This document shows, piece by piece, positions 44,618-53,328 of a stretch of 64,000 nt of DNA. The notes under the pieces are model-generated. The model made no database searches and was not told the DNA's origin. It worked only from the letters and a program-made list of their open reading frames with translations. The stretch's first letter is position 1. Every line of letters starts with the position of its first letter. Source of the stretch: an uncultured Nitrospira sp. (lineage in GTDB: Bacteria > Nitrospirota > Nitrospiria > Nitrospirales > Nitrospiraceae). The position numbers were made by a program, and so were the translations under genes. The stretch spans positions 1 through 64,000 of the forward strand of contig CABVRV010000004.1 in the NCBI GenBank assembly GCA_902500755.1. Reading direction: 5' to 3'.

Positions 44618-46336
44618 ATGAAGACTTCCCAATTGTTGATTCCGACCCTACGGGACGATCCCGGAGAAGCAGAAACCGTCAGCCATCGATTGATGCTGCG
44701 CGCCGGACTGATCCGCAAGGTGGCGGCAGGTATCTACACCTATCTTCCGCTCGGTCTACGCGTTATCCGTAAGATCGAACAGATTATTCGTGAAGAGATG
44801 AATCGAGCCGGCGCGCAGGAGCTGTTGATGCCGATTGCCTCCCCCGCCGAGTTGTGGAAAGAGACCGCCCGCTGGGACTACTACGGGAAGGAACTCCTCC
44901 GTTTCAAGGACCGCCACGAACGTGATTTCTGCTTGGGTCCAACGCACGAAGAAGTCATCACCGATCTATTTCGGCGAGAAGTGCGTTCCTATCGCCAACT
45001 CCCGTTGAATTTTTATCAAATCCAAACCAAATTCCGAGACGAGATCCGCCCCCGCTTCGGGCTCATGCGAGGGCGAGAATTCATCATGAAAGACGCCTAT
45101 AGTTTTGACCTCGACGAAGCCGGCGCCAAGGTCAGCTATCAGAACATGTATGACGCCTATACTCGGATTTTCACACGTTGCGGCCTGACCTTTCGAGCAG
45201 TTGAAGCCGACACGGGGTTGATCGGCGGGGATGTCTCGCATGAGTTCATGGTTCTCGCAGATACCGGCGAAGCGATGGTGGCCTACAGCGACCAGGGATC
45301 CTATGCCGCCAATCTCGAGCGAGCTGAAGTGCTTGCGCCCACTGAAGCCGATACCGCCGCCCTCCTTCCATTAACGCTCATCGCGACACCGCAACGCCGA
45401 ACAGTAGAAGAAGTAACAGCCTTTTTACAGATCACGCCTCGGCAACTGGTAAAGACGCTGCTGTATCGAACAGGAACCGAATCGGTTGCCGTATTGATCC
45501 GAGGCGATCATGAGGTCAATGAAGTCAAACTGGCCAGGCTACTTAAGGTGACCGATGTCACACTGTCTGATCCTGAGACAGTCCAGCGACTCACGGGATG
45601 TCCTCCTGGGTTTGTCGGACCGATCGGACTCCAACCGGTACGCATTCTTGCTGATTGGGCCGTCCAGGGGTTGAAAAATGTCGTGATCGGCGCCAACAAG
45701 GCCGACACTCATTATCAGAATGCCAACATCGATCGAGACTTTGCCGTCGAAGAATTTGCCGATCTTCGAAATGCGCAGGCCGGGGATCCTTCCCCTCGAG
45801 GTCCTGGTGTGTTGACTCTTGCTCGGGGCATCGAAGTCGGGCAAGTGTTTTTGCTCGGCACCAAATATAGTCAGAAAATGAACGCCACGATCCTTGACGA
45901 GCAAGGCAAAGAGCGCCTTGCCATTATGGGTTGTTACGGAATCGGTGTAGGTCGTACGGCGGCGGCGACAATCGAACAACATCACGACGACAAAGGCATC
46001 ATCTGGCCGTTTCCCATTGCACCCTTTCATCTCCACCTGCTGACCGTCAGCCAATCAGAAAAGACCACTTCAACCGCCACACGTCTCTATTCCGAATTGA
46101 CGGCTGCGGGTTTTGATGTGCTATGGGATGATCGTCCTGATCGCGCAGGCGTAAAATTCAATGACGCTGATCTGATTGGAATCCCGTTCCAGATCGTTGT
46201 GGGTGACAAAGGTCTTGCCGACGGCATAGTGGAGATGAAAATTCGGAGAGGCGGAACCAAGTCGCGCGTCGCCCCAGGTGATCTGGTTGCCCACATCAGA
46301 AAACTTTGCTCCGAAACGGATCCGTCCGTCGCGTGA
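44618..46336 (+). CDS. proS: Prolyl-tRNA synthetase (bacterial type)
   Basis: The product is 572 aa. It is a class II synthetase charging tRNA-Pro. Motif 1 is in YTYLPLGLRVIRKIEQIIRE, motif 2 in FRDEIRPRFGLMRGREFIMK, and motif 3 in GIGVGRTAAATIEQHHD. The insertion editing domain (about 225-395) is present, with FADLRNAQAGDPSPRG after it, so mischarged Ala-tRNA can be hydrolysed. The 216-bp gap before it holds no convincing gene. Confidence 0.95.
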   Translation: MKTSQLLIPTLRDDPGEAETVSHRLMLRAGLIRKVAAGIYTYLPLGLRVIRKIEQIIREEMNRAGAQELLMPIASPAELWKETARWDYYGKELLRFKDRHERDFCLGPTHEEVITDLFRREVRSYRQLPLNFYQIQTKFRDEIRPRFGLMRGREFIMKDAYSFDLDEAGAKVSYQNMYDAYTRIFTRCGLTFRAVEADTGLIGGDVSHEFMVLADTGEAMVAYSDQGSYAANLERAEVLAPTEADTAALLPLTLIATPQRRTVEEVTAFLQITPRQLVKTLLYRTGTESVAVLIRGDHEVNEVKLARLLKVTDVTLSDPETVQRLTGCPPGFVGPIGLQPVRILADWAVQGLKNVVIGANKADTHYQNANIDRDFAVEEFADLRNAQAGDPSPRGPGVLTLARGIEVGQVFLLGTKYSQKMNATILDEQGKERLAIMGCYGIGVGRTAAATIEQHHDDKGIIWPFPIAPFHLHLLTVSQSEKTTSTATRLYSELTAAGFDVLWDDRPDRAGVKFNDADLIGIPFQIVVGDKGLADGIVEMKIRRGGTKSRVAPGDLVAHIRKLCSETDPSVA

Positions 46337-46410
46337 CTCAGCCTGCAGCGCTCTCGCTCTCCTCCTGTCTCACCAATCTTTGATCTCCATCGACGGAAAG
46401 TGTCTTTTCC

Positions 46411-46438
46411 TTGCCTTACGCTCTCTTTCGGCTAGACT
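46411..46438 (+). promoter_or_regulatory. Promoter of the pilB-like ATPase gene
   Basis: TTGCCT (46411-46416), a 16-bp spacer and TAGACT (46433-46438) precede the gene by about 110 bp. Confidence 0.5.
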
Positions 46439-46548
46439 AAAACTCGATTCGCAGTTCTATAACCTAAACCTATTCGCAACTCGGCACCTACGAATCCAGC
46501 GTACAACCAGATCGTTTCACGTCTCGACAGCGGAGAAAGCAGAGTCGA

Positions 46549-48867
46549 ATGCAAGCCAAGCCCGTAACTCCAAACGTCCAGGAGTTGCAACAAAAAGTCG
46601 AGCACGCGGAGCATATCAAACGCATTACCACTCAGATTCATGCCGCCAACAATCTCGATCAGATCCTGCTCGATCTGCACAAGGACATCCTCAGTTTGTT
46701 CGATGCGGAAGATTTGACCCTCTTCGCGTTCGATGCGGAGAAGAAAGAGATTTTCTCTAAGGTTCCGCACATCGACGGCGTCGAAGAAGTCCGTATTTCC
46801 ATTACCGAACAAAGTCTGGCCGGTTTCTGCGCCAAGTATCTGCGCCCCGTGAACATCGCCGACGTCTACAATATCGCGGAGCTCCAAGCCACTCACCCGT
46901 CTCTGATTCATGACACGTCTTACGATAAACGGACCGGATTCAAGACCAAACAAGTTCTCACATACCCGATCGTCGCCGACAACAAGTATTTGATGGGAGT
47001 GCTCCAACTTCTCAACAAGAAAAGCGGGAGTCGCTTTACTCGAAAAGATGAAGAGGCGGTTGATGAAATTGCAAAAGCGCTTGGGATTGCGTTCTTCAAC
47101 CTTCGAAAGATATCCAAGAAAACTCCGACCAAGTTTGACCTTCTGGTCAGCAATAGCCGCATCACTCAAAATGAGCTTGACCAGGCCATCGTCGACTCCC
47201 GAAAAGGGATGAGCGATCTCGAAAGCATCCTGATCGAAAAATACAAGGTTCCAAAGATCGATATCGGCAAATCGCTCGCCCAGTTCCATAAATGTCCCTA
47301 TATCGAGTACAGCGAACGCACCATCGTCGATGTCGAGTTGTTGAAGAATCTGAATGTCGATTATCTGAGAAAAAACCATTGGATGCCGCTCAAACGCGAT
47401 CGCACGGCTATCGAAATTCTAACCGACGACCCGGGCGACCTTGACCGCGTTCAAGATATCAAACGAACATTCCCCGGACTCAACATCCGCTTCGCGGTCA
47501 GTCTCCGCCGAGACATCTCACAGTTTCTCGGCTCAGCAACTGGACAGAGCGACGTCGGGGGACGCAAACTCGACGAAAACGTGTCAGATATTCTCGGTGA
47601 ACTCGTCACTGAAGCCCAGGCAGAGGCCATGGAGGACTCCTCCGGGGGCGGCGGACTGGATGAAAACGACAGCGCGATCGTCCGTCTGGCCAATCAAATC
47701 ATTGCTGACGCCTACCGTCAAAATGCGTCGGACATCCACATCGAGCCTTATGGAGAAAAGCGTGAAACACTGGTGCGCTTCCGCGTCGACGGGGAATGCT
47801 TTGAATATATGAAGATTCCCCAGAGTTACCGCCGTGCGATCGTTTCTCGACTCAAGATCATGGCCAGTTTGGACATCGCCGAGCGCCGCAAACCTCAGGA
47901 CGGGAAAATCAAGTTCAAGCTAACGGAATCGAAGGAAATTGAACTCCGCGTCGCGACACTTCCCACCGCCGGATACAACGAAGACGTGGTCATGCGTATT
48001 CTCGCCGCAAGTGAGCCGCTACCTCTCGATAAGATGGGATTCTCTGAGCGGAACCTCAAAGTGTTGAAAGAGATATCCGAACGGCCGTACGGTATCATTT
48101 TGTGTGTCGGTCCGACCGGGTCAGGAAAAACGACGACTCTTCACTCGGTGCTCGGCAATATCAATACTCCAGATATCAAAATATGGACTGCCGAAGATCC
48201 CGTCGAAATTACCCAATATGGTCTTCGCCAAGTGCAGGTTCAGCCGAAGATTGGCCTCACATTTGCGACAGCCATGCGCGCATTTCTCCGCGCCGACCCC
48301 GATGTCATCATGGTGGGAGAAATGCGAGATAAGGAAACGGCGGACACGGGTATCGAAGCGTCGCTGACCGGCCACCTGGTGCTCAGTACGTTGCACACGA
48401 ACAGCGCGGTTGAAACGGTCACGCGTCTCCTCGACATGGGCTGCGATCCATTCAGTTTTGCCGATGCCATGCTGGGCGTTCTTGCACAGCGGTTGGCTCG
48501 TAGGATCTGCAAAGAATGCAAAGAGCAATACATCGGAAGCAAAGAGGAGTATGAAGAAATCCGATTAGGCTACAACCCTGAGTATTGGGACAAGCTCGGC
48601 ATCAAGCAAGATAATACGTTCCGGCTTTCGCGTGGGAAAGGCTGCGAGACATGCAATCGATCCGGCTTCAAAGGACGAGTCGCTCTACACGAACTCCTGT
48701 TGGGCACGGACCAAATGAAGCGAATGGTGCAACAGAAAGCACGCACTGAAGACATGCTCAAGACCGCACTCGAAGAGGGGATGACAACACTCGTTCAAGA
48801 CGGCATTCACAAAGTCTTGCAAGGTCATACCACATTTAAAGAAGTTAAAGCGGTCGCGATCAAATAA
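46549..48867 (+). CDS. GAF-domain-bearing type II secretion / type IV pilus assembly ATPase
   Basis: The product is 772 aa. Residues about 20-180 form a GAF domain (ILSLFDAEDLTLFAFDAEKK; VNIADVYNIAE; LTYPIVADNKYLMGVLQLLN). About 190-335 is a T2SSE/MshE-type N-terminal domain, which in homologues can bind c-di-GMP. From about 375 a full GspE/PilB ATPase follows: GPTGSGKTTTLHS (Walker A, about 521), RADPDVIMVGEMRD (Walker B), STLHTNSAVETVTRL (His box). A zinc site is formed by CKEC and, about 40 residues on, CETC. PilB-like proteins normally lack a GAF domain, and this one is about 200 aa longer. No pilC or pilT is adjacent, so its machine is encoded elsewhere. Confidence 0.88.
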   Translation: MQAKPVTPNVQELQQKVEHAEHIKRITTQIHAANNLDQILLDLHKDILSLFDAEDLTLFAFDAEKKEIFSKVPHIDGVEEVRISITEQSLAGFCAKYLRPVNIADVYNIAELQATHPSLIHDTSYDKRTGFKTKQVLTYPIVADNKYLMGVLQLLNKKSGSRFTRKDEEAVDEIAKALGIAFFNLRKISKKTPTKFDLLVSNSRITQNELDQAIVDSRKGMSDLESILIEKYKVPKIDIGKSLAQFHKCPYIEYSERTIVDVELLKNLNVDYLRKNHWMPLKRDRTAIEILTDDPGDLDRVQDIKRTFPGLNIRFAVSLRRDISQFLGSATGQSDVGGRKLDENVSDILGELVTEAQAEAMEDSSGGGGLDENDSAIVRLANQIIADAYRQNASDIHIEPYGEKRETLVRFRVDGECFEYMKIPQSYRRAIVSRLKIMASLDIAERRKPQDGKIKFKLTESKEIELRVATLPTAGYNEDVVMRILAASEPLPLDKMGFSERNLKVLKEISERPYGIILCVGPTGSGKTTTLHSVLGNINTPDIKIWTAEDPVEITQYGLRQVQVQPKIGLTFATAMRAFLRADPDVIMVGEMRDKETADTGIEASLTGHLVLSTLHTNSAVETVTRLLDMGCDPFSFADAMLGVLAQRLARRICKECKEQYIGSKEEYEEIRLGYNPEYWDKLGIKQDNTFRLSRGKGCETCNRSGFKGRVALHELLLGTDQMKRMVQQKARTEDMLKTALEEGMTTLVQDGIHKVLQGHTTFKEVKAVAIK

Positions 48868-49044
48868 CGTTTGACTCGCCCGATTGCCACCTCGAGCTCC
48901 TGAAGGAGGCCTGCTCACTTTTCGCCTACCACCGTGTCCTATGCCGTCCCACTGAGTATGAGTGAGGCCCTGAACGATAAACCCCATCAGACTAAGCTTG
49001 AGCATGCGAGCGTCGATCGTTCAGCACCTTCGGCGCGATCGAGA

Positions 49045-49074
49045 CTATCAGGGGAGCAGCATGTAGCCTGATAG
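49045..49074 (-). terminator. Hairpin directly after the PilZ genes
   Basis: CTATCAGG (49045-49052) and CCTGATAG (49067-49074) form a perfect 8-bp stem just past the stop codon of the minus-strand PilZ gene. No long T run follows. Confidence 0.4.
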
Positions 49075-49076
49075 AG

Positions 49077-49475
49077 TTAGGCTGCGACCATGGGTCCGGA
49101 CTTGGACTGGCGGGTCATAAAGCTCTGGATATGTTTATTGTCGCTCGGAGATAAGGCCTCAAACTCCACGCCGTACGTGTGTTCTTTTCCCCACCTGACG
49201 GTGGCGGCTTCGATAACCATGGATCCCGCCTGATGAGGCAATCGCAACCTCATCGCGATTCGGTCTCCAGGCGTGATCGCCGCTTCCGTCATGACACGGG
49301 CGCCTTTTGTAGACACATCGTAGACAATCCCCAATCCCTGCTCGACCGCTCCCTTCCTCATCCGACCTACACGTGCCAGCAAGCAGGGAAAGGGAGCCGA
49401 GACACGTACACGCGGATGCTTGCGCAATTGTGGGGTACTTGGTCCACTGCCGGTCCGAAGGTGTAGATCATCCAT
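49077..49475 (-). CDS. PilZ-domain protein (second of a pair)
   Basis: The product is 132 aa and almost all PilZ domain. RKHPRVRVS provides the RxxxR c-di-GMP-binding motif, and YDVSTKGARV the (D/N)xSxxG motif. The rest is the six-stranded barrel (MRLRLPHQAGSMVIEAATVR) ending in GVEFEALS. It probably binds c-di-GMP. It follows another PilZ gene by 5 bp, so both are co-transcribed, and they lie next to the pilB-like gene (convergent). Confidence 0.85.
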   Translation of the reverse strand: MDDLHLRTGSGPSTPQLRKHPRVRVSAPFPCLLARVGRMRKGAVEQGLGIVYDVSTKGARVMTEAAITPGDRIAMRLRLPHQAGSMVIEAATVRWGKEHTYGVEFEALSPSDNKHIQSFMTRQSKSGPMVAA

Positions 49476-49480
49476 GTGGT

Positions 49481-49861
49481 TTACTCTTTCTCTATATCTG
49501 AGACGTTCATGTACTCAACCAACTGCCTCAAGGACGATTGCGAAAGTGCTCTGAACGCAAGTCCATGGAACTGATAATTCGTCCAGCACACGGTGGCCAC
49601 CGCCACATCAGCGGGAAGACTACCCTTGGTCAGCCGGAGTGTGAGAGAAACCTGGTCGCCCGGCTTGATGACCGCGTCGGTGCTCACGCATAGGCCGTGT
49701 AACGACAGGTCATACACCAGACCAACGTCATGAATCGGTTTTTGAAACCACCATCGAGGCGCTAGAGAAGCAAGTGAGCAGCTGAAAGGTATGGAGATGC
49801 GCACTCGGGAGTATCGCCGAACTTTGTGACGGACCAGCTCCGGCTGCTGAATCGTCTGCAT
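49481..49861 (-). CDS. PilZ-domain protein (first of a pair)
   Basis: The product is 126 aa. RRYSRVRIS supplies the arginine motif and YDLSLHGLCV the (D/N)xSxxG motif. Strands such as VSLTLRLTKGSLPADVAVAT and HGLAFRALSQ complete the barrel. It is about 35% similar by eye to its downstream partner, so a tandem duplication is likely. Its Shine-Dalgarno GAGG (9 nt before the ATG) lies inside a perfect 14-bp inverted repeat, which could hide it in mRNA. Confidence 0.85.
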   Translation of the reverse strand: MQTIQQPELVRHKVRRYSRVRISIPFSCSLASLAPRWWFQKPIHDVGLVYDLSLHGLCVSTDAVIKPGDQVSLTLRLTKGSLPADVAVATVCWTNYQFHGLAFRALSQSSLRQLVEYMNVSDIEKE

Positions 49862-49864
49862 GCC

Positions 49865-49905
49865 AATCTACCTCGTGAAATATACTGTATCTCACGAGGT
49901 AGATT
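49865..49905 (-). promoter_or_regulatory. Perfect 14-bp inverted repeat covering the PilZ ribosome-binding site
   Basis: AATCTACCTCGTGA (49865-49878), a 13-base loop and TCACGAGGTAGATT (49892-49905) are perfectly complementary. In the minus-strand transcript the promoter-distal arm contains the GAGG Shine-Dalgarno of the PilZ gene starting at 49861. It could be a translational switch, the dyad operator of a repressor, or the processing or termination site of the helicase transcript. Confidence 0.7.
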
Positions 49906-49925
49906 TTGCGAACTATTTTCGAACT

Positions 49926-51212
49926 TTAAGGACGCATGGCCGCCGAAGCATTACGTGTGGATGGTTCAGCATGCGCGCCTCTTGAGTTCGGACGACGGAA
50001 ACGTCCGGAGCCCTTCACGTGACTGGGCGAAGAACGATCATTCCGACGGAAGTGGCTGACTCCGGCATGCGCAGCCGATGACGGAGCACTACTCCCAGGA
50101 GCGAGCGGAACTGCATGTCCGAGTAGCCGCTCAATATCCCGAAGCTGCCGCTGGTCTTCGCCGGTCACAAAACTCGTGGCGCGACCGGTCATCTTCATCC
50201 GAGCCGTGCGGCCGATGCGGTGCACGTAATCTTCCGGACAATTCGGTAGATCGAAATTGATCACGTGGCCGATGTTCGCCACGTCGATGCCTCGGGCGGC
50301 AATATCCGTCGCAACCAGCACGCGGAATGACCCGCGTTTAAAGCCCTCTAATGCGGCACGCCTCTGCGACAGACTCCGGTCTCCGTGCAATACCGCCACT
50401 CGATGCCCGGCATGACCCAGCATGCGTCCCAACCGATCGGCCCTGTGCTTCGTCCTGGTAAAGACCAGCGCGGTATCCTGGTCGGCCCCTAAGAGAGATA
50501 AGAGAAGATCGGACTTGTCGGCATGCGATGTATGATGCACTGCTTGAGTCACTCCGTCAGCGGTCGTGGCTGATGGTGCCACCATGATGCGAATAGGGTT
50601 GTTGACGCTGGCTTGAACCAACCGAGCCAGATCCGCCGGCAGCGTGGCCGAAAAGAGCAAGGTCTGCCGCTCCTCCGGCAAGGCATCAAGGATCTGATTG
50701 ATTTGAGGCGCAAAGCCCATATCCAACATCCGGTCTGCCTCGTCCAACACCAATATCTTGATGGACGACAACAAAATCGTGCCGTTCCACATATGATCAA
50801 GAAGTCGACCCGGCGTCGCCACCAGAATGTCCGGTCGCTGTCGCAAGCCTCGCACTTGGGCTTGCATGTCTGCGCCTCCCACGATAACGGTCGCAGAGAT
50901 GCGCCGACTCCGCCCAAGTTTCTCAATCGTGGTCAGAGTCTGCAAGGCGAGCTCACGCGTCGGCGCTAGGATCAACGCTTTCGGCTGCCCTTTTGGTACG
51001 GTAGACAGCCGTTCAATCATCGGAATCACAAACGCCGCCGTTTTTCCCGTGCCGGTCTGGGCGCATCCGATCACATCGCGTCCCGCCAGAGCGGGAGGGA
51101 TGGCTTGTTCTTGAATAGGAGTTGGTGAAGCAAACCCGGCATCAGCCAGGTCGTGTAAAAGAGCCTCGGATAAACCGAGGGCGTGAAAATTGCGGGGAGC
51201 AGACGTATCCAC
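49926..51212 (-). CDS. DEAD-box RNA helicase (RhlE-like)
   Basis: The product is 428 aa. The motif set is complete: FASPTPIQEQAIPP (Q), AQTGTGKTAA (I), PTRELALQ (Ia), VLDEADRMLDMGF (II), FSATLP (III), VATDIAARGID (V) and HRIGRTARM (VI). The short basic C-terminal tail (about 375-428, Arg/Ser-rich) is RhlE-like. Likely roles are ribosome assembly and mRNA remodelling. Its 3' end is 65 bp before the PilZ start, with the 14-bp inverted repeat between them. Confidence 0.92.
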   Translation of the reverse strand: MDTSAPRNFHALGLSEALLHDLADAGFASPTPIQEQAIPPALAGRDVIGCAQTGTGKTAAFVIPMIERLSTVPKGQPKALILAPTRELALQTLTTIEKLGRSRRISATVIVGGADMQAQVRGLRQRPDILVATPGRLLDHMWNGTILLSSIKILVLDEADRMLDMGFAPQINQILDALPEERQTLLFSATLPADLARLVQASVNNPIRIMVAPSATTADGVTQAVHHTSHADKSDLLLSLLGADQDTALVFTRTKHRADRLGRMLGHAGHRVAVLHGDRSLSQRRAALEGFKRGSFRVLVATDIAARGIDVANIGHVINFDLPNCPEDYVHRIGRTARMKMTGRATSFVTGEDQRQLRDIERLLGHAVPLAPGSSAPSSAAHAGVSHFRRNDRSSPSHVKGSGRFRRPNSRGAHAEPSTRNASAAMRP

Positions 51213-51327
51213 TAAACTATCCTTTCAGTTTGATCGCATTATGACGGGATCAGAGAACCGAGGGGAGAAACAACCGGGCTGGGTGTAGCTCCAAACTGGA
51301 CCTGGTCGCGATGCGATCGCGAAGTCC

Positions 51328-51386
51328 GTTATGGTTGAGCATTTCCTCGCCGGACTACCACGAGCGAAATGCAGGGTAACCATAAC
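51328..51386. repeat. Spaced 9-bp inverted repeat upstream of kimA
   Basis: GTTATGGTT (51328-51336) and AACCATAAC (51378-51386) are perfectly complementary, separated by 41 bp. A second dyad, TATAGG/CCTATA, lies at 51441-51460. Both are in the 300-bp gap between the divergent helicase and kimA genes and could be regulatory structures. Confidence 0.35.
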
Positions 51387-51513
51387 AGTACTAGGAACCT
51401 CCCGTCAACTCGTCCATCAATTTCTGTCATCGTGCTCTTGTATAGGCCGTTCGACCTATAGTCGCGGTCATCTTAGCATTCACCCACTGGTAGGTTTATG
51501 CGATAATCCTCCC

Positions 51514-53328
51514 ATGATTTTGAAACGCTGGCTCGTCGGCGACCCACTGAAGACTGCCCAGGCAAGGCATGAACGGCTTTCCAAGACCATCGCCTTGGCT
51601 ATCTTCTCATCGAATGCCATTTCCTCCGTTGCCTACGCGACGGAGGAGATTTTGCTCGTACTGGTACTCGCTGGCGCTGCTGCAGTTGCCTGGTCGATCC
51701 CCGTCAGCCTGGCCATTCTCTTCCTGGTCCTTGTTCTAACAATCTCCTATCGCCAGATCATCTACGAATATCCAGAAGGAGGCGGTGCGTATGTCGTCGC
51801 ACGGTCGAACCTGGGCGATCGTCCGGCCCTGGTCGCAGCAGCGGCACTGATGATCGATTATGTCTTAACTGTCGCCGTCAGCGTGGCGGCTGGCATCGCC
51901 GCACTCACCTCGGCCATCCCAGGCCTGTTCATCCATCGAGAAGCCTTAGGGCTGGTCGCCATCCTGTTCATTGTGGTGATGAACTTACGAGGGGTTCGCG
52001 AATCAGGCAAGTTTTTCGCCGTACCGACGTATTTTGCCATAGGAGGGCTCGGCCTTCTGGTCATCGTAGGAACCATTCGGTCTCTCTCTATTTCCGGTGA
52101 AATCCCTCCCCCCTCAAACATTGTCGAGACGGAAACCCTTACATTGTTTCTAGTGCTTCGTGCCTTTGCTGCAGGCTGCGCAGCCGTCACCGGTATGGAA
52201 GTGATTTCGAACGGAGTGAAGGCCTTTCGCTCACCCGAATCCAAGAATGCCGCAACCACCATGGTCTGGATGTCAACCATCCTGGCATCACTGTTCATGG
52301 GCATCAGTTGGATGGCCTATCACTATGGAATCCTGGCCAAACCTGATGAAACGGTGGTTTCTCAACTGGCACGTGTCACGTTCGGCAGCGGCGCTATCTA
52401 CTATGCTGTGCAGATCGGCACCATGGCCCTATTAGTCCTGGCCGCAAATAGCGCTTTCGCGGGCTTCCCCCACCTGGCATCGATTCTGGCGCGAGACAGC
52501 TTCATGCCTCATCAGATGGCGACGTTCGGCGATCGCCTCGTTTTTTCGAACGGCATCATTATCCTTGGGTTCTTTGCCTGTCTTCTGCTCATTCTCTTTC
52601 AGGGAGACACGCACGCGCTGATTCCCCTATATGCGATCGGCGTATTTGTGTCATTTACCCTCTCGCAGGCGGGCATGGTGAAGCGATGGCTCGTCAAGAA
52701 GGGACCACACTGGCAGACCAAGCTAATCGTCAATGGAGCCGGCGCTGTAACAACCGGCATCGCGACGATTATTATCGCCAGCACCAAGTTCATCCAGGGT
52801 GCCTGGATCGTCTTCCTTCTGATCACAATCCTTCTGCTTATGTTTCAAGGGATTCGCTCCCACTACAAAGCCGTCGCCGAACAAATCGCGCTCGACCGTC
52901 GAGGAGAGCGTCCGCCCTTGCCAAGGCGCAATATCGTCATCATCCCGATCAGCGGTTTGAATCGTGCCGTGGTCCGTGCGTTGGATTACGCAAGAAGTCG
53001 GCCCGGCGAAATCCGTGCCGTGTTCGTCGATGTTGATCCCGAAGAAAGCGCCAAGGTCAAAATCCAATGGGCGCAATGGGGAGGTGGCGTGAATTTGATT
53101 GCTCTCTCCTCTCCTTACCGATCAGTTCTGGGATCGTTGCTGGATTACGTCGAGGAAGTACTTGAAAAAGACCCGAATACCTGGGTGACTGTCGTAATCC
53201 CGGAGATTCTTCCCGCGAAGTGGTGGCAAGGCATCCTGCACAACCAACGAGCATTGCTGCTGAAAGCAGCACTACTCTTTAAAGACCGCGTCATTCTCAC
53301 CGACGTTCCGTACCATCTGACACGATGA
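51514..53328 (+). CDS. kimA: KimA-type high-affinity K+ transporter
   Basis: The product is 604 aa from the ATG at 51514. A further-upstream reading would add 61 residues not seen in the family. It resembles Bacillus subtilis KimA (YdaO) throughout: KRWLVGDPLKTAQ, NAISSVAYATEEILLVL, SYRQIIYEYPEGGGAYVVA, KPDETVVSQLARVTFG, FSNGIIILGF and IPLYAIGVFVSFTLSQAGM. There are about 12 spans followed by a cytoplasmic C-terminal domain (about 460-604, NIVIIPISGLNRAVVRALDY), which binds c-di-AMP in B. subtilis. Function is probably proton-coupled K+ import. The PKD gene overlaps its stop by four bases. Confidence 0.8.
   Translation: MILKRWLVGDPLKTAQARHERLSKTIALAIFSSNAISSVAYATEEILLVLVLAGAAAVAWSIPVSLAILFLVLVLTISYRQIIYEYPEGGGAYVVARSNLGDRPALVAAAALMIDYVLTVAVSVAAGIAALTSAIPGLFIHREALGLVAILFIVVMNLRGVRESGKFFAVPTYFAIGGLGLLVIVGTIRSLSISGEIPPPSNIVETETLTLFLVLRAFAAGCAAVTGMEVISNGVKAFRSPESKNAATTMVWMSTILASLFMGISWMAYHYGILAKPDETVVSQLARVTFGSGAIYYAVQIGTMALLVLAANSAFAGFPHLASILARDSFMPHQMATFGDRLVFSNGIIILGFFACLLLILFQGDTHALIPLYAIGVFVSFTLSQAGMVKRWLVKKGPHWQTKLIVNGAGAVTTGIATIIIASTKFIQGAWIVFLLITILLLMFQGIRSHYKAVAEQIALDRRGERPPLPRRNIVIIPISGLNRAVVRALDYARSRPGEIRAVFVDVDPEESAKVKIQWAQWGGGVNLIALSSPYRSVLGSLLDYVEEVLEKDPNTWVTVVIPEILPAKWWQGILHNQRALLLKAALLFKDRVILTDVPYHLTR

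Noticed and set aside
51213..51513. c-di-AMP (ydaO-type) riboswitch before kimA
   Set aside because: Expected by analogy with Bacillus, but I do not find the conserved sequence blocks by eye. Left as a check with the covariance model.
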